Position numbers and translations under genes: made by a program
The notes under the pieces: generated by a model
Databases searched by the model: none
What the model saw: only the letters and a program-made list of their open reading frames with translations
What the model was told of the DNA's origin: nothing
Part shown: in pieces, positions 57,169 to 64,000 of the stretch
How the letters are laid out: each line of letters opens with the position of its first letter
Numbering within the stretch: position 1 is the first letter of the stretch
Assembly (NCBI RefSeq): GCF_025698545.1
Contig: NC_068571.1
Span: forward strand, 38,101,733-38,165,732
Direction: 5' to 3'
Source: Gossypium raimondii
Taxonomy: Eukaryota; Streptophyta; Magnoliopsida; Malvales; Malvaceae
Length of the DNA: 64,000 nt

Positions 57169-58428
57169 ATGGAGCACCTACCAGTTGAAGTCATTGGAAA
57201 CATTTTGTCTCGGCTTGGAGGTGCCCGGGATGTCGTGATAGCCTCTGCAACATGTCGGAAATGGCGAGAAGCTTCTCGGAAACACCTTCACACCCTAGCA
57301 TTTAACTCTAATGATTTGCCTCCTTATCGTGATATTACCCCTAAACAATTAGAGATCCTGATTACTCAAACAATATTCCAAACTACAGGATTGCAAGGCC
57401 TATCAATTTTGATGGATGATGTTGATGAGTTCTCGGCTTCTACTGTTATTGCATGGCTCATGTATACAAGGGAAACCTTGCGTCGGTTGTTTTATAATGT
57501 ACGGACTAGTCCGAATGTTAACATTCTTGAAATTTGTGGGAGGCAAAAGCTGGAAACATTGGCACTAGCCCACAATTCAATAACAGGGGTTGAACCTAAT
57601 TTTCAGAGATTCCCTTGTTTGAAGTCTCTCTCTTTGAGTCATGTTAGTATTTCGGCTTTGGATTTGAGCCTTTTACTCACTGCATGTCCGAAACTTGAGA
57701 GCCTAGAACTTGTCAATCTGGAGATTGCAATGTCAGATGCACAAGTGACTGTAGAGTTGAGCTGCCCCACATTAAAGAGTATTTACGTCGAAGCAATTAG
57801 TTTGGATAAATTTATGCTGGAGGCCGACAGTATCGAGCGTTTGCACTTGAGGGATTGTGCCCTTGAACTTTTTGAACTGATTGGGATAGGCACTTTAAAA
57901 TATTTCAAGATTGATGATGTTAGCGTGATACATCTTGACATTGGAGAGACTATCGATAATCTTGAGGTTGTTGATGTCAGTAACTTCACAATCATCTGGC
58001 CAAAGTTCTACCAGATGATTTCAAGATCCTCAAAATTAAGGAAGCTTCGGCTTTGGGATGTGGCCTTTGATGATGAAGATGAGGTTGTGGATTTGGAAAC
58101 AATTGCTGTATGTTTTCCACGGTTGAAACATCTAGCATTAAGTTACGAATTGAGAGATGGTGTCATGCATTATGGTCTCCAAGGGTCTTCTAATTTGGAG
58201 AACGTGATGGTGCTGGAGCTCGGATGGACTGTAATTAATGATCTCTTCTCGCATTGGGTTGAGGAGCTGCTAAAACGGTGCCCAAATCTTAGAAAAATGA
58301 TTATTTTTGGGTCTGTCTCTGAAGTCAAGTCGCATGAAGAATGCCAGATATTGGCCAATTTCACCTCATCTATTGTTCAGCTGATGAGGAAATATATGAA
58401 TGTAGAGGTGCACTTTGAATTTGAGTAA
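57169..58428 (+). CDS. F-box/LRR-repeat protein (At1g67190-like)
   Basis: A single coding exon for 419 residues. F-box proteins bind SKP1 through the F-box and choose targets for SCF ubiquitin ligases. The F-box is at residues 1-40: MEHLPVEVIGNILSRLGGAR, then DVVIASATCRKWREASRKH. Leucine-rich repeats fill the rest, for example CLKSLSLSHVSISALDLSLL, CPKLESLELVNLEI, KLRKLRLWDVAF and CPNLRKMIIFG. The end is QLMRKYMNVEVHFEFE. Full-length alignment from memory to Arabidopsis At1g67190 is close throughout, so this is probably its orthologue; its substrate is not known to me. The ATG at 57169 is chosen because the protein then starts MEHLP as in the family; no other upstream in-frame ATG is visible. 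Confidence 0.95.
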   Translation: MEHLPVEVIGNILSRLGGARDVVIASATCRKWREASRKHLHTLAFNSNDLPPYRDITPKQLEILITQTIFQTTGLQGLSILMDDVDEFSASTVIAWLMYTRETLRRLFYNVRTSPNVNILEICGRQKLETLALAHNSITGVEPNFQRFPCLKSLSLSHVSISALDLSLLLTACPKLESLELVNLEIAMSDAQVTVELSCPTLKSIYVEAISLDKFMLEADSIERLHLRDCALELFELIGIGTLKYFKIDDVSVIHLDIGETIDNLEVVDVSNFTIIWPKFYQMISRSSKLRKLRLWDVAFDDEDEVVDLETIAVCFPRLKHLALSYELRDGVMHYGLQGSSNLENVMVLELGWTVINDLFSHWVEELLKRCPNLRKMIIFGSVSEVKSHEECQILANFTSSIVQLMRKYMNVEVHFEFE

Positions 58429-61400
58429 ATTCGCTCAATTGCATTGTTAACTTCAAGTTTTGGTTCGGTTATGAATTATATGAGCAGATTTGCAGGTAAG
58501 ATTTACAGAATGTAAATCCTAAACATTTCTTTTATTTTACATGTCTTATGAATGATTGCTGGAATTGCTTCAGCTTGATTCAAAATATATATGCAATCAG
58601 AAGAATACTGTTGTCTTTTCACTCATTTGTCAGTTTGCTCCTTTGCTATTATTCAACCATTTTGTTTCATTACAAAATTGAAAATTCTCTCTCTATGATT
58701 TACACATGTCACATGGGCACCCTTCTTCTTGTAGTATTTTGCTATATCAGTGGTTTGGACAAAGCTTATGCTTCAAAGTGCTTTATACAAAAGCGATATA
58801 CTGCTCTGTGTATATAGACATGAAAATGAATTCATTTTGGAGTTCGCTGGCTTTCAATAGTGGGGGAAAGATCAATAAATGTGATGAATTGCTTTTCCAT
58901 GACACTCAAGGTTAACCGATTTCTTCTGAAAACTTGAATGTTTCTTTGGTCTCTGCCATTTATATTTCAGAGCCAAGGGAAAGTAATTTAGTTATTTCCT
59001 TTGCCGAAAACTATTTTGGGTTTCAGTTGATGTATGAGAATACTGGAACAAATGTTATAAACTTATAATGCAAATGCCATTTACCCGATCCATATTGACA
59101 TATATTTTGACCTATAAGACGAAATCATATCAGAAACACTGATTGATAAAATAATAGGAAATGTTGAGACCACTCCATGTCTTTAGTGAGTGCTTAGCTC
59201 TAGCAGTTCATCAGAAAGCTACTCATCAAATCATTTCTAGAGTCTTAGTGCTTGTACAATTTTCGCACACACGTATATATTTATATTTCTTTTATCTTGT
59301 CGCTTTATGATCTATACCTATATTACTTAAACTCGGGTGTCGGAGACAGGGATGTTTCCAACATGGGTTTGATCAATTTTTTTTTCTCTGTTCTAACATA
59401 TATTTGGAGAAACTTACCCCGTACCCATGCCAGCATATGCGTTGGACAGAGGTACTTTAGGGAAAATGATGAGTTAGATCAACATAGATGTAAGCAGGTA
59501 GATTCTTGTTAAACTAAGTACCAAGAATTCTTGTTTTGGTTCCATGGTGACTGTTCTCTTAAAATCAAACAAGGTGCATTTCCCTTTTGAAATTTCTGAT
59601 AGGTTACTTATATGCCATTGATGGGAAGGCGTACTTAGGGGTGCAGGCAACCGCTAGAGATCACAAAATACTAACATTTTTTATATTTTTATTTCCTTGT
59701 TCTTTTTTCTGCTCCACCGTAATTCTCAATAACCTTTTGAGCATCATGAAATTTGAAACTACGGTAGCCTATGTTGACCAGTGCTTACATTCTAGCTTCT
59801 ACATTTATTGTATTTGTTTCAATCATTCTGTGTGCTCCCTTGGCTATTCAATTCTGAAAATAAAGCTTTCCTCTCACTTCCTTGTATTATTGTGGCACTT
59901 TTTTGTGTGTTATTTTTACCTGTGGGTTTAAGTGAGTTCGAGGGTTAATTTTTTGTATGATATTTATATGGAAAAAAGTTGCATATGGAGAGAACAAATA
60001 GATATGCAGGCATTGTAAGATGTCATGGAATGAAGATATGTTTCTTTGTATGGTTTTTTTTTTGTGGCATTTCTTTTATAAGCACAAGAAATTAACCCTA
60101 GATGTTGCCTAACTAGGTAATGGTTGCATGGTACATTTATTTCTGGTGAAGAAATGCATTCACGTTGTGAATATGCATATGAGTTTGTGTTTCCTGTATC
60201 AATGGACAGAGATGTGCTTTACTTTGTGTTCTTTTATCTATTTGTTGCTCGTATTTATTTAGACTCGACTGCTCGAAGGATGCTGTTGAGTTTGACAACA
60301 ACTCTACACAAGCATGCACGCACAGGAATGCATGAACGTGTATTGGAGAAAGAGAGGAAATCGATGGGCAACGCGAGACGACATTGATGGTAAATTTTAC
60401 ATTGTCTCCAGGTTTGGGGTTGCCTCTTGAATACTGGCTGCACCGGAATGGAAAGAAACTTACAGTGGTTCCTCACTTCTCTCTGTCTCCTCTTTGTGTC
60501 CGACTTTCTTGATGTGCATAATATATGAATACTGAGTAGTTCAATTTGTTATCTATACTCCATTGTCTTCCTTTTTTGGTGGGCAGTATTAGATGGAATG
60601 ACTTTTAATGTTGAAGTTGGATTCAGTATTACTACTATTGTGGTTTGAATAGTTCGTTTTTGACTTTTAAGCGCTTCCTAACATTAAGTATCAAGTTGAA
60701 ATACAATCCATCTTGTATGGAATGATCCATTTTGTTGTGTTATTAGTTTTCCATTATAACTAAGATTTGATGCCAATGGGGCCTTTGGTAGTGTTGGTAC
60801 TAGCTTGGGTTTGGTTATATCATGTAAAAAGTTATATGAAGGCTTGTTTGTTGGTTGAGTTAGTCACTGAATTGATTTAGTTCAAGGTTTGTAATCATTG
60901 ATTTTGATTGGAACAGTTGTAACTTAAAAAAAAAACTAAGATTTGGTGAGTTCTTTGGAGGGATATTGATTATTTTATCATTGATGGTGTAGATATAAAA
61001 TAAAAAATAATATATTTTTAAAATAAATTGTTAAAAATTAATGGTATCAGTCGGACTTCCATTGCTCCTTTCTCGCTCCCACCCTCTTTCCTCCCTCCCC
61101 TTCCCCTTTCCTTTCCATGGTCTCCCTTCTTTACTCTGCTCTTTTTTCTTCCCCTTCTTTTCTTTTCCCTCTCTTTGTTGGTGGTACTCATCGGTGGGCG
61201 CTCTTCGACTGGTAGGGTTACCCCTGGCTGTCAAGTGTAATTTGTAATGGGCTTTCCATTGTTGATGGGATCTTTCAGATAAACAAAAATGAATTCAAAT
61301 TAATTTTCTTTCCTTGAATAAGAATTTATTTATCCATTTTATCAACTTAAAGCTTGCAAAGAGGGAAACAAAACATAAAGAAATGGTAGCAGATTAGAAA

Positions 61401-62199
61401 GCTAGACTCGACCATATAATGAAAGTTTTACATTTGCGGCCATTAAATGAGAGTTGAACTTTGAAGCCAACTCTATTATGGAGTTATTTTCTCAATACTA
61501 GGATTTGTGAAGTGGAGCCTACAGGAATGCTACATTAATTACAATATCTAATCGCTCTCCTTTCACACATGCTTGGATTTTTTGTCTTCTTTATTCGGAA
61601 ACAAGAAAGGAGAAGAAAGATAAAATAAAATAAAAAAAAGGGAGAGAGAAAGGTTGTTGATCATAATGAATCTAGAAATTTGAATTATAAATTTTTTATA
61701 TTTTAGCATTTATTAATTTATACTTTTATAGTTTTTGAAAGAATTATTTTTTGGGTTAAAATATAAATCTTTTTTCTGATTGAAATTGAAAATTTCCAAT
61801 TTTCTGGGGCCTTGCCTGGCCCTTTGTTCGCCTTGATTGCAATGTTTTTTTAATTATTCTTTCCTATATTAACGCATAATATTTTATATATTATTAATGA
61901 AGCATAATTAATAACTTGAGAAATGTCTTTAAAAAGATACCTTTCAACTTTTCCCTAGGCAATAAATATATGAAGAAAAGAAAAACTTTCATTGCTTTAA
62001 AAAGTTGAGTAAACTACACTTATAATCAGCTAAGACTAATTCTATTTTGGTCACCTAGCTCTATATATGTTTAATTTTATCACTAACATTTTTAATTTTG
62101 ATTTTTTGGTCACTACCAGAGTCTTATGTGATTATTCTTTATTGATATATTAACAAATTTAGTCTTTTTAATATTTACACATCCTGTCAATTTAATTTT
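58429..62199. other. F-box gene 3' region and intergenic DNA
   Basis: The first part is 3' UTR. Mixed-composition DNA continues to about 60550, with possible splice sites (TTTGCAG/GTAAG near 58497; TCTCCAG near 60412), so a spliced 3' UTR or a non-coding transcript is possible. None of the frames here has a recognisable domain. A strongly pyrimidine-rich block lies at 61055-61180. Nothing else is supported. Confidence 0.4.
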
Positions 62200-62434
62200 T
62201 GAAAAATAACAAGAATTGTGAGAATTTTCTCTCTCTTTTATTCCTCCCAAAATCAAGAATATATATACACAGTAAAATACAAAGATAGAAACCAAAATAT
62301 TATCTCTTAAACTTAGCATCTAATCTCCTAATTAAAACAAAATATTATCTCCTAAACTTTAGCATCTAATCTCCTAATTAAAAGAAAATAGATATACACA
62401 AAAACTACCATACATATTTACATAATTAATTCCA
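62200..62434 (-). repeat. 3' LTR of minus-strand Ty1/copia element (~235 bp)
   Basis: On the minus strand the polypurine tract CAACTTGAGGGGGGTAT (62451-62435) is followed by TGGAATTAATTATG at 62434, and the LTR ends about TTATTTTTCA at 62200. It holds an internal duplication of ~46 bases (about 62297-62387, GCATCTAATCTCCTAATTAA twice on the plus strand). Short LTRs of this size are common for copia elements. Confidence 0.65.
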
Positions 62435-62449
62435 ATACCCCCCTCAAGT

Positions 62450-64000
62450 TGGAGCATGAAGATCACGGATGGCCAACTTGCAAAGGACAGAACGAAAAGA
62501 TGTCTGACCAAGAGCCTTGGTAAATATATCCGCAAGTTGTGACGTTGTTGGAACATAGGTAGGTTTCACATTGCCGTGGAGAATTTCATCCCGAACAAAA
62601 TGACAATCCACATCGATATGTTTGGTACGCTCATGGAAGACCGGATTGTGAGATATATGAAGAGCAGCTTGACTATCACAAGCAAGCGTTATTGAGTGCG
62701 GATGAGAGACTCAAGACTACCTAATAATCCTTTAACCATTTGAGCTCACATGTTGTCACGACCATGGATCGATATTCGGCTTTACGGAGGATCGAAACAC
62801 GTGTGTTGTTTCTTTGTCTTCAAGATACCGGAGAAGTACCCAAGAAAATCAACCATCCTGTGAGTGATCGTCTTGTCAACGGACAACCGCCCAATCCGCA
62901 TCGCACCAACCGTGCAACCGCAGATCACTTTTGCTACTCAAAACACTCCTTGACCGGAGTTCCTTTCAAGAAACGAACAACTCGAAGTTACCGCATTCCA
63001 ATGATCAATGCGTGGTTGTTGCATGAATTGAGATAAAATATGAACACTGTATGCAAGCTCCGGTCTTGTGAAGCATAACTAAATAAGTCGTCCAACCAAA
63101 CGACGATACGGTTCTGGATCATTTAAAAAAAAACCTGTAGCAAGAGCTAACTTATGATTCTGCTCAATAGGAATACTTGATGGTTTGGCTCCTAAAAGTC
63201 CAACTTCCGAGATGATGTCAAGAATGTATTTACGTTGATTCAAAACAATCCCCTCTGGAGAACGCGCAACTTCCACCCCAAGAAGATATTTTAAGGGTCC
63301 TAAATCCTTCATATGAAAACAATCACTGAGATAAGATTTAAAAGACTCAATAGCTTCATGATTATTACCTGAGATAATCAAATCATCAACATAGACGAGA
63401 ACATTGACTTGAGATGTATCTCTTTGCAAGGTAAAAAGTGAGTAATCCGAATGCGATTGTTTGAATCCATAATCTTTTAAGGCTGTCGAAAGCTTGGCAA
63501 ACCCAGCATCTTGGCGCTTGCTTGAGCCCATAGAGAGATTTCAAGCTTACACACTTTTCCGGTTGTGTTACTCGATATCCGGTGGTATCGTCATATAAAC
63601 TTCCTCCGAAGATCCTCATGTAGAAAAGCATTATGCACATCCATTTAATGTAATTCCCATTGCTTGGTCATTGCAATAGCAAGAAAAACCCGAACAGTAA
63701 CCATCTTTGCAACCGGTGCAAATGTGTCAGTGTAGTCAATTCCAGCCACTTGATGATTACCAAGAATCACAAGACGAGCTTTGAATCGTTCAACGGAGCC
63801 ATCAGAGTGATGTTTTATTTTATACACCCATTTGCATCCGAGTGCCTTTTTCCCTTTCGGAAGATCCTCAATCTCCCAAGTTCTTTGCTTTTCTAAAGCC
63901 TCGATTTCACTAGACATGGCATCACGCCATTCTTTGCTTCTAGCAGCTTCAGAATAAGATTTCGGCTCTCGTTCGCGGTAATGGTGCAAGAAAATTCGAT
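62450..64000 (-). pseudogene. Ty1/copia pol, 3' part (RT and RNase H), broken; runs off window
   Basis: Read from the window end on the minus strand: EPKSYSEAARSKEWRDAMSS, LGCKWVYKIKHHSDGSVERF, IDYTDTFAPVAKMVTVRVFL (start of copia RT), then a frame change near 63640. SLKSLYGLKQAPRCW near 63560 is followed by another change. A longer frame 63531-63079 has VNVLVYVDDLIISG, with the catalytic YVDD intact, HMKDLGPLKYLLGVEVARS, and a stop at 63081-63079. RNase H remains are seen in several frames down to about 62460. Integrase, gag and the 5' LTR would lie beyond 64000. Confidence 0.9.

Noticed and set aside
59587..60387. Open frames downstream of the F-box gene
   Set aside because: No recognisable domain; more likely 3' UTR or non-coding sequence.
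61028..61247. Pro/Ser/Leu-rich frames on both strands
   Set aside because: Caused by a pyrimidine-rich tract; mirror frames on both strands indicate composition, not coding.

Overview
This is a plant nuclear window, and a dicot one. It contains spliced genes with GT-AG introns and proteins of plant-only families (FAF-like, CRIB-RopGAP, GH17 glucanase, F-box/LRR). It is AT-rich between genes and carries a dense load of plant retrotransposons and DNA transposons. The LTR families resemble those I know from cotton (Gossypium, Malvaceae), but that assignment is recollection and inference, not something shown here.

Layout. 1-11351: most of a decayed Ty3/gypsy chromovirus (gag to integrase, + strand), with its 5' LTR cut by the window edge. 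A 2.6 kb solo LTR of a related family is nested in its chromodomain, and it has a full 3' LTR. 11939-12691 (-): intronless FAF-like gene. 15358-17268 (-): six-exon RopGAP gene with a CRIB motif. 17902-18322: Mutator-type foldback element. About 19600-22900 (+): COX11, a mitochondrial copper chaperone for cytochrome oxidase, with seven coding exons. 25376-26763 (-): GH17 beta-1,3-glucanase. 27820-28760: LINE remnant. 29535-30377: hAT-type element. 31455-33786: PIF/Harbinger-type element. About 34690-36713: LTR-like repeat. 36850-44539: 5'-truncated Ty1/copia element of Sirevirus type with an env-like extra ORF, split by a nested 3.36 kb Ty3-type solo LTR. 45140-51927: complete 6.8 kb Mutator-like element (MULE) with a perfect 9-bp target duplication. 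It carries a decayed MuDR-type transposase gene on + and a convergent plant-mobile-domain (PMD) gene on -. 52312-54423: PIF/Harbinger deletion derivative keeping part of a Myb/SANT-type ORF. 55607-56046: second Mutator-type foldback element. 57169-58428 (+): F-box/LRR gene. 62200-64000 (-): 3' part of another Ty1/copia element.

The five host genes look intact or nearly so and serve unrelated cell functions: development or ABA signalling, Rop GTPase switching, respiratory complex assembly, wall glucan turnover, and SCF ubiquitin ligation. They form two gene islands (about 12-27 kb and 57-60 kb) separated by a 30 kb block of nested transposons. RopGAP has two details needing transcript evidence: a 75-nt first intron holding an in-frame stop, and an apparent frameshift that removes its conserved C-terminal tail. 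COX11 has a partial duplication of its first coding exon.

The most distinctive system is the MULE that pairs a transposase gene with a PMD gene in one transposon, together with a 125-bp tandem array directly upstream of the transposase start. Exon limits were read by eye from splice consensus and reading frame, not from transcripts.
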